Source: CAZYMF01 sp964648215
Lineage (GTDB): Bacteria > Desulfobacterota > Binatia > HRBIN30 > JACQVA1
Direction of reading: 5' to 3'
Assembly: GCA_964648215.1 (NCBI GenBank)
Contig: CAZYMF010000026.1
Location: 1 to 37,593 of the forward strand
Length of the DNA stretch: 37,593 nt
In this document: in pieces, positions 1 to 8,248 of the stretch
How positions within the stretch are numbered: the first letter of the stretch is position 1
How the letters are laid out: each line of letters starts with the position of its first letter
Notes under the pieces: model-generated
What the model was told of the DNA's origin: nothing
The model's input: only the letters and a program-made list of their open reading frames with translations
The model's database searches: none
Made by a program: the position numbers and the translations under genes

Positions 1-271
1 TCGTCGCATCGGCGTTTCTGGGGGCGGATTCAGCCATCCCTAATCGCCCCAGCCGTTCCCGTTTGCGGGCAAGAGCGCACGGAGGTTTCCACCTCGGGCC
101 GCTACCAGGCGAGGATCCATTTGACCTTCACCTATGCCCACTTTCGTGCCCGTTGGCTATAGTTTCGCTTCTCGGGGCCCGTCTCGCTGGCCGCGGCGAA
201 ACGTGCCCCGGGGATCAGCCGATGCGGTCGATCCTTGCCTCGCCGTCGGCCCGGCCGGGCATGCGTCGCGG

Positions 272-958
272 CTACCCGCGTGGCTTCTCGCCGGCGATGA
301 TCAAACCTCCACCGTACAAGTAGGTCCCTTCGTGCACCCCAACGAGACGATCGCGCAAGAGCCGGTGGCCGCGTTCCCATCGCTGCCGCAGCGCCGCATC
401 GTCCAGGTCTTCGCGGGAATCGATGCCGGCGTGCGCCAGCACGAAGCTGTAGAACGGATAGAGCCAGTGCAGCGGACCGTGATCCGGCCGGGAGCGGCCG
501 AAGTCCATGATGGCGATCCGGCCGCCGGGTTTGAGCACGTCGAGAGCCCGCCCGAGCGCCGCCTCGAGATCGTGGACGATCCCGAGGCACCAGACCGACA
601 CAATCGCGTCGACGTTCTCCGGAACGCCTTCGAGCTTGGCCGCGTCGCCGCGGATCAGGTCCACGTTGGCCCATCCCTGCGCCGCAACGCGCGCGCGCGC
701 CTGCGCCAGCATTCCTTCCGAGTAGTCCAGGCCGATGATCCGCCCACTGGCGCCCACGCGCGGCACCAGCAGCGGAAAGTTCCGGCCGGTCCCGCAGCCG
801 ATGTCGAGAACCGTGGCCCCCTGCAGCGGGCCGAGCAGCTCGATGGTCTTCTCGCGGTACTTCTCGATGCCGAGCAGGCGCCCGAAGACCAGATCGGTCC
901 AGCGGTCGTAGCGGGGCGCCGCCCAGTCGTAGTTGCGAACGACATCGCTCAATTGCAC
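272..958 (-). CDS. Class I SAM-dependent methyltransferase (UbiE/PmtA-like)
   Basis: A 228-residue protein with the Rossmann-type methyltransferase core. Motif I reads VLDIGCGTGRN, followed by an acidic strand end (GLDYSEGML), a GDAAKLE segment, and the post-motif stretch LKPGGRIAIMDFG. The general type resembles UbiE/MenG and phospholipid N-methyltransferases; the substrate cannot be read from the sequence. The frame is open to 1015, but I choose the GTG at 958 because AAAGGAGG sits five bases upstream of it, whereas the 1015 start has no ribosome site and lies against the promoter. It stands alone, transcribed away from 1335, behind a promoter overlapped by a palindrome. It lacks the Cys residues expected of the arsenite methyltransferase ArsM, so an arsenic role is not supported by the protein itself. 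Confidence 0.85.
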   Translation of the reverse strand: MQLSDVVRNYDWAAPRYDRWTDLVFGRLLGIEKYREKTIELLGPLQGATVLDIGCGTGRNFPLLVPRVGASGRIIGLDYSEGMLAQARARVAAQGWANVDLIRGDAAKLEGVPENVDAIVSVWCLGIVHDLEAALGRALDVLKPGGRIAIMDFGRSRPDHGPLHWLYPFYSFVLAHAGIDSREDLDDAALRQRWERGHRLLRDRLVGVHEGTYLYGGGLIIAGEKPRG

Positions 959-1015
959 CGCTTCCTCCTTTCCCCGTTTCGGCTTCGAGACCTCACGGCC
1001 CCTCGCGTTCCACAC

Positions 1016-1052
1016 ATATGAATATCTATTCAGATATTATGCCGTCTGTCAA
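1016..1052 (-). promoter_or_regulatory. Promoter with overlapping ArsR-like palindrome
   Basis: Read on the minus strand, a perfect TTGACA (1047-1052) is followed about 18 bases later by a TAGATA-like -10. The -10 lies within an AT-rich dyad at 1016-1037 whose core is TGAATA-TC-TATTCA. AT-rich dyads of this shape over the -10 are typical operators of ArsR/SmtB repressors. No ArsR gene is present in the window. The stretch 1053-1334 upstream holds no gene or other structure I can support. Confidence 0.5.
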
Positions 1053-1334
1053 GGCGGTCGCTGCAAACATGAGGGCGCGCCGGCTCCAATCGCAACCTGG
1101 CGCCCTCCGCTCGGGCCGGGAAGTCAGACGGCCGTCCAGAGAAAGTCCAGGGCGGCGTCACCTATTCTCTGGGAAGAAGTGGGCGCGCCGCTACGGGTGG
1201 CGCCGAACTACCTGCACCCGGCCGCCGTCACCGAAGGACCGCGGCGTCACCACCGACCTGTTGGCGGGGCTCCTCTCGAGAGCCGTGTCCCTTCGGCTGC
1301 CTTGGCTCCTGAGCAGCGCGGCCCTCGCTCCGCC

Positions 1335-2069
1335 TCAAGGGCCCCACGTCAGTTGGTAGGCCAGGTAGCTCTGAAACCGGTTCGGCCCGTGGAGGCTGCG
1401 GCCGGCGGAGAACAGCAGGTGCTGCAGGTCGCTGATGTCGAGCACGAAGCCGGCGTTGAAGTCGGTCTCGTCGGGGCCGTCCTCTTCCTTCGGCGTCTCG
1501 TGAAACACCTCGACGCCGAGGCTGAGGGGCTCGATGATCTCTCGTTGCACCAGCCAGCCGAAGAGCCAGTAGTTGCGGTTGCCGGCACCGGGGTTCACCC
1601 AGTACCCGCCGCCGCCGTACGTCGTCCACGGCCCGCGGCTCTTCTGCATCCAGATCGGCACGAACGCCTGCACCTGGCCGCTCCCCAGATCGCGGCTGGC
1701 CGAGCCCGTCGGCACCTCGAGGAGCGGGAAGATGCCGATCTGGGGGATCCTGTCGCCTTCCTCGACGAAGCGATACTTTGCCCCCAGCTCGGTGTCGCCG
1801 TAGCCGAACTGGCTGCCGTCCCCCGCCGGGGCGCTGAACGCCACCGGAAAGATGGCGTGCAGCTGCAGCTCGGGTGCGGCACCGTAGTTCACCTCGATGT
1901 GCGGGGCCGTCCCGGACCAGTCGCCGCCGTCGTGCGATGTCTGGGAGGCAACGTAGAACTCCCAGTGGTGCAGCGGCACCGGCTCGGGGTCGTCGGTTAC
2001 GTAGGGCGGCCCGGCGAAGGCGATATTGACCTGGAGGACGAGGAGCAGTGCGAGCGGAATTCTACGCAT
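1335..2069 (-). CDS. Secreted outer-membrane beta-barrel-like protein
   Basis: A 244-residue protein that starts with a clear signal peptide (MRRIPLALLLVLQVNIAFAG), then GPPYVTDDPEPV. The body is rich in alternating aromatic and polar residues (YVASQTSHDGGDW, GYGDTELGAKYRF, YGGGGYWVNPG) and ends in an aromatic-rich strand (FQSYLAYQLTWGP), as in outer-membrane barrels. It resembles bacterial proteins annotated as putative transporters related to the phenol-degradation MetA family. The open frame extends to 2312, but the ATG at 2069 is the one that opens the signal peptide. No good ribosome site precedes it, and a TATACT -10 lies only 12 bases upstream, so the message may be nearly leaderless. 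It lies 239 bases downstream of the ResB-CcsA gene on the same strand. Confidence 0.75.
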   Translation of the reverse strand: MRRIPLALLLVLQVNIAFAGPPYVTDDPEPVPLHHWEFYVASQTSHDGGDWSGTAPHIEVNYGAAPELQLHAIFPVAFSAPAGDGSQFGYGDTELGAKYRFVEEGDRIPQIGIFPLLEVPTGSASRDLGSGQVQAFVPIWMQKSRGPWTTYGGGGYWVNPGAGNRNYWLFGWLVQREIIEPLSLGVEVFHETPKEEDGPDETDFNAGFVLDISDLQHLLFSAGRSLHGPNRFQSYLAYQLTWGP

Positions 2070-2080
2070 CGGCTGGCGCC

Positions 2081-2110
2081 AGTATACGCACACGCCCTCT
2101 CGGCGCCCAA
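2081..2110 (-). promoter_or_regulatory. Candidate promoter for the outer-membrane protein gene
   Basis: On the minus strand TTGGGC (2105-2110) and TATACT (2081-2086) are 18 bases apart. The -10 overlaps a perfect 10-base palindrome, CTGGCGCCAG, at 2073-2082. The start codon at 2069 would leave a leader of only a few bases. Confidence 0.3.
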
Positions 2111-2308
2111 GCGACCCGGGGCCCACTGCTTTCACACCCTGCGGCAAGAGGGCTGCAGGGCGCCGATCGGATGTCCGGTCGAAAGTCGCGCCTGCCCTTC
2201 TCTCCGGTATGGCGCGAGTGGCAGCGCGGGAGACCAAGTCAGGTCCATATCCGCTGGATGCCCTCCGCGGGTCTGGATCCGGTCCAACGGAATACCACCC
2301 GCCATTAC

Positions 2309-4588
2309 TCACGGAACCGCGGCCATTTCATGCTTCTGGTGGGCGGTATAGCCCCAGGCCAGGAACGCGATCTCGGCGAGGGCAGCAATGACCATCCACC
2401 TGACCACCGGCGAGTCGCCGAAGCCGTACGAGTGGAGCCCGGTGCCGAGCACGTAGTTCACGCCGAGGTAGGTCATCAGGACCGTCTGGAAGGCGAGGAT
2501 GCTGATCGCTGCCACTCCGAAGGATCCGATCATGCGGTCCCAGCGGGCGTGCAGAATCGCGGCGTAGGCCAGGAACGCCACCAGCGACCAGACCTCCTTC
2601 GGGTCCCAGCCCCAGTAGCGGCCCCACGACGAGGCGGCCCAGATCGAGCCCGTCAGGATGCCGGTGATGAGCAGGATCGAGCCGACCATGGTGTACCAGT
2701 AGAGCAGGTCGGCCATGCGCTCGATGGCCTCCCTTCTGGGGGCGAAGATGGTGAAGGCGATCTGCATGTGGGCGACGACGACTCCCAATGCCAGCACCGA
2801 GTAGCTCACCATGATGATGGGCACGTGAATGGCGAGCCACGGTGTGCCCGCGAGCACCGGCGGGACCGGGTGAATGAACCCGTCGATGGGAAGCAGGTCC
2901 GTGACCGCCATCGTCAGCGCCGCCATCACGTTGGCATTCAGCACCACCAGCCGGTTGCGCGTGAAGGCGAAGGCGACGACGGCGAACAGCCCCACACCCC
3001 AGGCGAGGAACAAGAGCGACTCGTACATGTTCGCCGCGGGGATGCGGCCCGCCACGGCCCAGCGGGTAGCGATGCCCCAGGTCATCACCACGAGCCCGGC
3101 AACCAGGCCGGCCAGGGCGAGGCTGTCGAGGAGCCGACTCTTCCTCCCCCACGCGAGGGCGGAGAGCGCCAGCGCCGCCAGCAGCACGATCCAGGCGACT
3201 CGCGTCGGGCGCACCGCGTTGTAGGTGATCTCGCGCTCGATGGCCGCGGGAGCCGGCCATCCCTCCGGCCGCGGGCCGTTGGCCAGCGCGGCGAGGTCGG
3301 CGGCGCTGCGCACCGCGGGTACGGCCCAACGAGCGTTGACGTCCGCGGCGTTGGGAACGGTGCGGATGATCTCGCGGTTGAGGAACCGCTGTAGCCATAT
3401 CAACCGCTGCTCGAGCTTTTCGGCGTCGGCCACCACGCCCTGGCGTGGCCGCCCCTGCGCCGCAGCTTTGTGCACCTGATCCAAGAGCTGCAGGACCTTG
3501 GCGTTTCTCACTAGATCCTTGAAGGAGGCGTACTTCGTGCCTTCCGGCAGCCCCACCGCCCGGACCAGGTCGGCGCTGCCGACCTCGACGATGGGCTCGT
3601 TGGCCGCCGCCGGCGGGTTGAGCGTCCACCAAACGACCGTCGCCACGGGGTCAGCCCCGCTCCACGCCCGCTTGCCGGTGACATGCCACACTCCCTCGCG
3701 CGCGAGGGTGTCGAGCGGCATCACCCGGCCGTCGTGCTGCACCGGGAGCCGGCGGAGCGATTCGGTGAGGTCGTCGGCGCCGTGTGCGGCTCCCGCCACG
3801 GCAAGGGCCGCGAGCATCGCCACCGCCATCGGTGCGCGCTTACCGCGGCTTCGACGGGCGGCTGCTGCCTCGATCTCTGCCCTCAGCCTCGCCTGCGAGA
3901 TGCGGGTGGCGAGCACGATGCACATGCCCAGGACCAGCAGAACGTAGCCGACGAAGACGATGGGCTGCCCGGGGTCCTTCGACACCGAGAGCACTGTCGC
4001 CTCACGGCCGGCCTCCTGGCGATAGCTCGACTGGAAGAGCGACCAGCCTTCGTGCTCGAGCTGGTGGTTCATCCAGACGGCAGCCGTGAAGCTCTTTCCG
4101 TCTCGGTCCTTGATCTCCACGTCGCTGCGGAACCCGGACGGCCGCATCGTGCCTGGATAGTGGTCGATGCGGAAGTCGATCAGCCGCACCGAGAACGGCA
4201 GGGTCGTCCGCTCGATGATCCGCCCGTCCGGGTCGCGGCTGACGATCTCGTTTCCCGTCTCGCCTTCCCAGAGCCCGAGCTGCCCCTCCGTCTTCAGGAA
4301 GAAGGACACGACGGCGCCGAGGAGGATCACGATCAACGCGCCGTGGGTGGTGAGGAAGCCGATTCGCTGCTTGCCCCATGGGAACAGAACGACGATGGCG
4401 GCGAAAACGTTGACCACGAACGCCGCCTGCAGGGCCAGGAACCACCAGGAGTAATAGACGAGGCGGCCAGCGACCTCGGTCCCGCGCGAGGACTCGATCA
4501 TGGTCCCGGCGGAGAGTCCCACGAGCAGCAGCACGAGCAGGACGACTGCAATCTTCAGCGACGCAAGAGTCTGGAACAACTTCCTCAT
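2309..4588 (-). CDS. Fused ResB-CcsA cytochrome c maturation protein (System II)
   Basis: A 759-residue membrane protein joining both halves of the System II cytochrome c synthetase. The N-terminal half is ResB/Ccs1-like: early membrane segments (LKIAVVLLVLLLVGLSAGTMI; LTTHGALIVILLGAVVSFFL) and a periplasmic part beginning KTEGQLGLWEGETGNE. The C-terminal half is CcsA/CcmF-like, with several membrane helices and the haem-handling WWD signature around residues 650-668 (SSWGRYWGWDPKEVWS). Probable haem-ligand histidines lie in HVPIIMVSYS and GLHSYGFG. Such proteins export haem and attach it to CXXCH sites of apocytochromes outside the inner membrane. ResB and CcsA are usually separate; natural fusions are known in some Epsilon- and Deltaproteobacteria-like and Bacteroidetes lineages. 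The start is the ATG at 4588, with AAGGG seven bases upstream, not the longer frame opening at 4639. Confidence 0.92.
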   Translation of the reverse strand: MRKLFQTLASLKIAVVLLVLLLVGLSAGTMIESSRGTEVAGRLVYYSWWFLALQAAFVVNVFAAIVVLFPWGKQRIGFLTTHGALIVILLGAVVSFFLKTEGQLGLWEGETGNEIVSRDPDGRIIERTTLPFSVRLIDFRIDHYPGTMRPSGFRSDVEIKDRDGKSFTAAVWMNHQLEHEGWSLFQSSYRQEAGREATVLSVSKDPGQPIVFVGYVLLVLGMCIVLATRISQARLRAEIEAAAARRSRGKRAPMAVAMLAALAVAGAAHGADDLTESLRRLPVQHDGRVMPLDTLAREGVWHVTGKRAWSGADPVATVVWWTLNPPAAANEPIVEVGSADLVRAVGLPEGTKYASFKDLVRNAKVLQLLDQVHKAAAQGRPRQGVVADAEKLEQRLIWLQRFLNREIIRTVPNAADVNARWAVPAVRSAADLAALANGPRPEGWPAPAAIEREITYNAVRPTRVAWIVLLAALALSALAWGRKSRLLDSLALAGLVAGLVVMTWGIATRWAVAGRIPAANMYESLLFLAWGVGLFAVVAFAFTRNRLVVLNANVMAALTMAVTDLLPIDGFIHPVPPVLAGTPWLAIHVPIIMVSYSVLALGVVVAHMQIAFTIFAPRREAIERMADLLYWYTMVGSILLITGILTGSIWAASSWGRYWGWDPKEVWSLVAFLAYAAILHARWDRMIGSFGVAAISILAFQTVLMTYLGVNYVLGTGLHSYGFGDSPVVRWMVIAALAEIAFLAWGYTAHQKHEMAAVP

Positions 4589-4838
4589 TCGTATCCCTTC
4601 GGCCGGATCCGCTGGTGCGCGGAGCGGAGTGAAACACACGCGCGAGAGGACCTGTCCTTCGCGCCTATTGTGATCGCTTCGTCACGTTGGCCATCGGGCA
4701 AGAGGCCGAAAGGAATGCGGACATCACCTCCGTCGCTTGATGACGGAGCCGCGTCGCGGTGAGCCACAGCTACCCGAGCGATCAGAGACCGGGCATCAGG
4801 ACCGGAACACAAGACTCGTTCTCGCCAAACCCTCCTGC

Positions 4839-5048
4839 CTACTCCCGCGACCTGTTCGTCTGCGCACAGCAATTCAGCGGCCAACGACAGCACTGGCTGC
4901 GAGCCAACATTGTGCCGTCAGAGCGCTCCCATCTGTCGAACGCGGGAGGTACTTCCTCCCCGTTCATGAGAATGACCTCCGCCATCGCCCCCACCAATCG
5001 GGCAACACAGTCGCCAACGAACAGTGCCAGACGAGGGCGGCGCTTCAT
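4839..5048 (-). CDS. Possible small Cys-containing protein coupled to cusA
   Basis: A 69-codon frame whose ATG overlaps the cusA stop as ATGA (5045-5048), the same junction used between the cusC-, cusB- and cusA-like genes. A strong ribosome site (GGAGG, seven bases upstream) lies within the cusA end. The product has a short hydrophobic N-terminal stretch (RLALFVGDCVARLVGAM), one Cys at 14 and two CC pairs at 53-54 and 60-61, which could bind a soft metal. I do not recognise a family, and the frame could be fortuitous in GC-rich DNA. Bases 4589-4838 between it and the ResB-CcsA gene show no further gene. Confidence 0.4.
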   Translation of the reverse strand: MKRRPRLALFVGDCVARLVGAMAEVILMNGEEVPPAFDRWERSDGTMLARSQCCRWPLNCCAQTNRSRE

Positions 5049-8000
5049 TCTCCCACCTCCATTTCAAAATCCGTCGGCGCGCCGTGGGGCAGCCGCCAGC
5101 CCTGCCACACGAAGTAGATGGCCGGATAGACCAGCAGCTCCATGACGAAGGAAGTGACGACGCCGCCGACCATCGGCACCGCGATGCGCTTCATCACGTC
5201 GGCGCCGGTCCCGTGGCTCCACAGGATCGGCATCAGGCCGGCGAGAATGACCGATACGGTCATCGCCTTGGGGCGAACGCGCTGGACGGCGCCGTGGTAG
5301 ATGGCCTCCCGCAGGTCGCCCAGGGTGTTCATCGCCCCGCGCTGCCGCCACTCGTCGCGCGCCACGTTGAGGTAGAGCAGCATGACCACGCCGGTCTCGG
5401 CATCGAGCCCCGCCAGCGCGATGATTCCCACCCACACCGCAATGCTCATGTTGTACTGCAGCCACCAGATCAGCCAGATCGCCCCGACCAGGCTGAACGG
5501 CACCGCCAGCATCACGATCAGAGTTTCAGCCACGCTGCCGGTGTTGAGGTAGAGGATCAAGACGATGATCAGCAGGGTGATCGGGATGACGACCCGCAAC
5601 CGCTGCTGGGCGTGCAGCATGTACTCGTACTGGCCGGACCAGACGATCGTGTAACCCGGCGGCACCACGATCTCACCCTTGGTGATCGCCGCCGCCACCG
5701 CCTGCTGCGCTCGCTTCACGTAGGTGCCGACGTCGATGTCGTGGATGTCGACGTACACCCAGGTGTTGGGCCGGCTGTTCTCGCTCTTGATGCCCGGCGG
5801 CCCCTTGGTCACCTCGAGGTGGACGAGCTGGCCGAGAGGAATGTGCTGCCCCATCGGTGTCGGCACGACGATCGCCTTCAGCACATCGAGATTGTCGCGC
5901 AGCTCGCGCGGATAGCGCAGGTTGATCGGATAGCGCTCGAGCCCCTCGACCGTGGTCGACACGTTCATGCCGCCGATGGCGGTGGCGATGACGTCCTGCA
6001 CGTCGCCCACCGTCAGCCCGTAGCGGGCGATCTCGTCGCGGTCGATGGTGAAGTTGACGTAGTTGCCGCCGACGACCCGCTCCGCGTAGGCGCTGGCGGT
6101 GTCGGGCACGCGCCGCACCACCGCCTCCACCTGCTCGCCGATGCGCTGCAGAATGTTCAGATCCGCGCCGCCAATCTTGATCCCCACCGGCGTCTTGATG
6201 CCGGTCGACAGCATGTCGATGCGGGTCTTGATCGGCATCGTCCACGCGTTGGTCAACCCGGGGAACTGGACCGCCCGGTTCATCGCATCGATGAGGTCGT
6301 CGGGCGTGCGGCGGCGGTGGGCGACCACCTTGCCCCGCATGTCCCTGATGTCGACCGCCGGCCACTCCTCCTCCGGCCGTAGGGTGATGGTGGTCTCGAT
6401 CATGCTGAGCGGTGCCGGATCGGTGGCGGTGTCGGCGCGGCCGATCTTGCCGAACACGTGCTCCACCTCCGGAAATTGCTTGATGATCCGATCGGTCTGC
6501 TGCAGCAGCTCGCGCGCCTTGGTGACCGAAATGCCGGGCAGGGTCGTCGGCATGTAGAGCAGATCGCCTTCGTACAGCGGCGGCATGAACTCCGAGCCCA
6601 GCCGGCTGTAGGGCCACCAGGTGACCGCGATGATCAACGCCGCGCCGCCGATGATGCCCCAGCACAGCGCCTTGTGGCGGAGAATGAACTCGATGACCGG
6701 ATGGTAAACGGCGATCAGCAGGCGATTGAGCGGGTTGCGTCCCTCGGGCACGATGCGGCCGCGGATGAGGTAGCCCATCAGCACCGGGGCCAAGGTGATC
6801 GACAGGAATGCGGCCGCGCCCATCGAGTAGGTCTTGGTGAAGGCGAGCGGCTTGAACAGCCGGCCCTCCTGCGCCCCGAGCGTAAACACCGGTAGGAAGC
6901 TGACCGTAATCACCAGGAGCGAATAGAAGAGCGTCGGCCCGACCTCGATCGAGGCGCCGCGAATGATCTCCCAGTGCGGCTTGCGGCCCTTGTCGCGCTC
7001 GATGTGCTTGTGGGCGTTCTCGACCATGATGATGACGGCGTCGACCATGGCGCCGACGGCGATGGCGATACCGCCGAGACTCATGATGTTGGCGCCGATG
7101 CCCTGCAGATACATGACGACGAAGGCCAGCAGCACCGCCATCGGCAGGATCAGAATCGCCACCAGCGCGCTGCGGAAATGGAACAGAAAGGCGATGCACA
7201 CGAGCGAGACGGCAATCGACTCCTCGATCAGCTTCTCGCGCAGCGTGGCGATCGAACGGTTGATCAAACCCGAGCGGTCGTAGGCGATGTGGATCTCGAC
7301 GTCCTTGGGCAAACCCGTCTTCAGCTCGGCCAGCTTCGCCTTCACCCGCTTGATGACCTCGAGAGCATTGGCACCGTAGCGCACGACCACGATGCCGCCG
7401 ACCGTCTCCCCCTTGCCGTCCCACTCGGCGATGCCACGGCGCATATCGGGACCGATGTCGACCTCGCCGATGTCCGAGATGAGAATGGGCGTGCCATCGG
7501 GCCGTGCTCCCACCGCCGCGCGCGCCAGCTCGCTGGGATCGGTGATGTATCCCTTGGCGCGCAGAATGTACTCGGTCTCCGACATCTCCATGACGCGCCC
7601 GCCGATCTCGTTGTTCGAGCGCTGAATCGCCTGCTTCACCTTCCACAGCGGGATGTCGTAGGCGCGCAGCTTCTCGGGATCGACGGTGACCTGGTACTGC
7701 TTGACGTAGCCGCCGACGCTCGCGACCTCGGAAACGCCGTTGATCGCCGTCAGCTCGTACTTGAGGTACCAGTCCTGCAGGCTGCGCAGCTGCTGCAGGT
7801 CGCGGGTCGGGCTGCTGAGCGTGTAGATGAAGGCCCAGCCGACGCCGGTGGCGTCGGGGCCGAGGGTCGGCGTGACGCCGCGCGGTAGCTGCCCCTGTAG
7901 CTGACTGAGGTACTCGAGCACTCTACTGCGAGCCCAGTAGAGATCGGTGCCGTCCTCGAAGATCACGTAGACGAACGAGAAGTTGAAAAAGCTGTAGCCG

Positions 8001-8248
8001 CGCACCGTCTTGGCGAACGGCACCGACAGCATCTTGGTGGTGATCGGATAGGTGACCTGATCCTCGACGATGCGCGGCGCTTGCCCCGGATACTCGGTGA
8101 AAATGATGACCTGGACATCCGACAGATCCGGGATGGCGTCGAGCGGCGTCCGCGACAGCGCGTAGTAGCCGCCGAAGGCGATGAAGGCGGCCGCCAGCAT
8201 CACGACGAACTTGTTGTCCAACGAGAAACGGATGACCCGCGCGATCAT
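5045..8248 (-). CDS. cusA: CusA-like heavy-metal efflux RND transporter
   Basis: A 1067-residue inner-membrane proton antiporter of the HME-RND family; E. coli CusA has 1047 residues. The N-terminus MIARVIRFSLDNKFVVM and the PLDAIPDLSDVQV segment are typical. The proton-relay helix is present as GAMVDAVIIMVENAHK, with Asp403 and Glu410. The three methionines that bind Cu(I)/Ag(I) in CusA are conserved: Met566 (LLYMPTTLPG), Met616 (LSMIETT) and Met679 (RIDMLSTGIK). This favours monovalent copper or silver over the divalent metals pumped by CzcA. The frame is open for another 86 codons upstream, but the ATG at 8248 overlaps the cusB stop as ATGA and matches the family N-terminus. It works with the two preceding genes as a tripartite pump. 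Confidence 0.95.
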   Translation of the reverse strand: MIARVIRFSLDNKFVVMLAAAFIAFGGYYALSRTPLDAIPDLSDVQVIIFTEYPGQAPRIVEDQVTYPITTKMLSVPFAKTVRGYSFFNFSFVYVIFEDGTDLYWARSRVLEYLSQLQGQLPRGVTPTLGPDATGVGWAFIYTLSSPTRDLQQLRSLQDWYLKYELTAINGVSEVASVGGYVKQYQVTVDPEKLRAYDIPLWKVKQAIQRSNNEIGGRVMEMSETEYILRAKGYITDPSELARAAVGARPDGTPILISDIGEVDIGPDMRRGIAEWDGKGETVGGIVVVRYGANALEVIKRVKAKLAELKTGLPKDVEIHIAYDRSGLINRSIATLREKLIEESIAVSLVCIAFLFHFRSALVAILILPMAVLLAFVVMYLQGIGANIMSLGGIAIAVGAMVDAVIIMVENAHKHIERDKGRKPHWEIIRGASIEVGPTLFYSLLVITVSFLPVFTLGAQEGRLFKPLAFTKTYSMGAAAFLSITLAPVLMGYLIRGRIVPEGRNPLNRLLIAVYHPVIEFILRHKALCWGIIGGAALIIAVTWWPYSRLGSEFMPPLYEGDLLYMPTTLPGISVTKARELLQQTDRIIKQFPEVEHVFGKIGRADTATDPAPLSMIETTITLRPEEEWPAVDIRDMRGKVVAHRRRTPDDLIDAMNRAVQFPGLTNAWTMPIKTRIDMLSTGIKTPVGIKIGGADLNILQRIGEQVEAVVRRVPDTASAYAERVVGGNYVNFTIDRDEIARYGLTVGDVQDVIATAIGGMNVSTTVEGLERYPINLRYPRELRDNLDVLKAIVVPTPMGQHIPLGQLVHLEVTKGPPGIKSENSRPNTWVYVDIHDIDVGTYVKRAQQAVAAAITKGEIVVPPGYTIVWSGQYEYMLHAQQRLRVVIPITLLIIVLILYLNTGSVAETLIVMLAVPFSLVGAIWLIWWLQYNMSIAVWVGIIALAGLDAETGVVMLLYLNVARDEWRQRGAMNTLGDLREAIYHGAVQRVRPKAMTVSVILAGLMPILWSHGTGADVMKRIAVPMVGGVVTSFVMELLVYPAIYFVWQGWRLPHGAPTDFEMEVGE

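Noticed and set aside
63..323. Plus-strand frame of 86 codons at the window start
   Set aside because: No ribosome site, no recognisable domain, and it overlaps the end of the methyltransferase gene antisense.
2048..3394. 448-codon plus-strand frame opposite the ResB-CcsA gene
   Set aside because: Charged low-complexity product without membrane or domain character; antisense to the WWD-containing gene.
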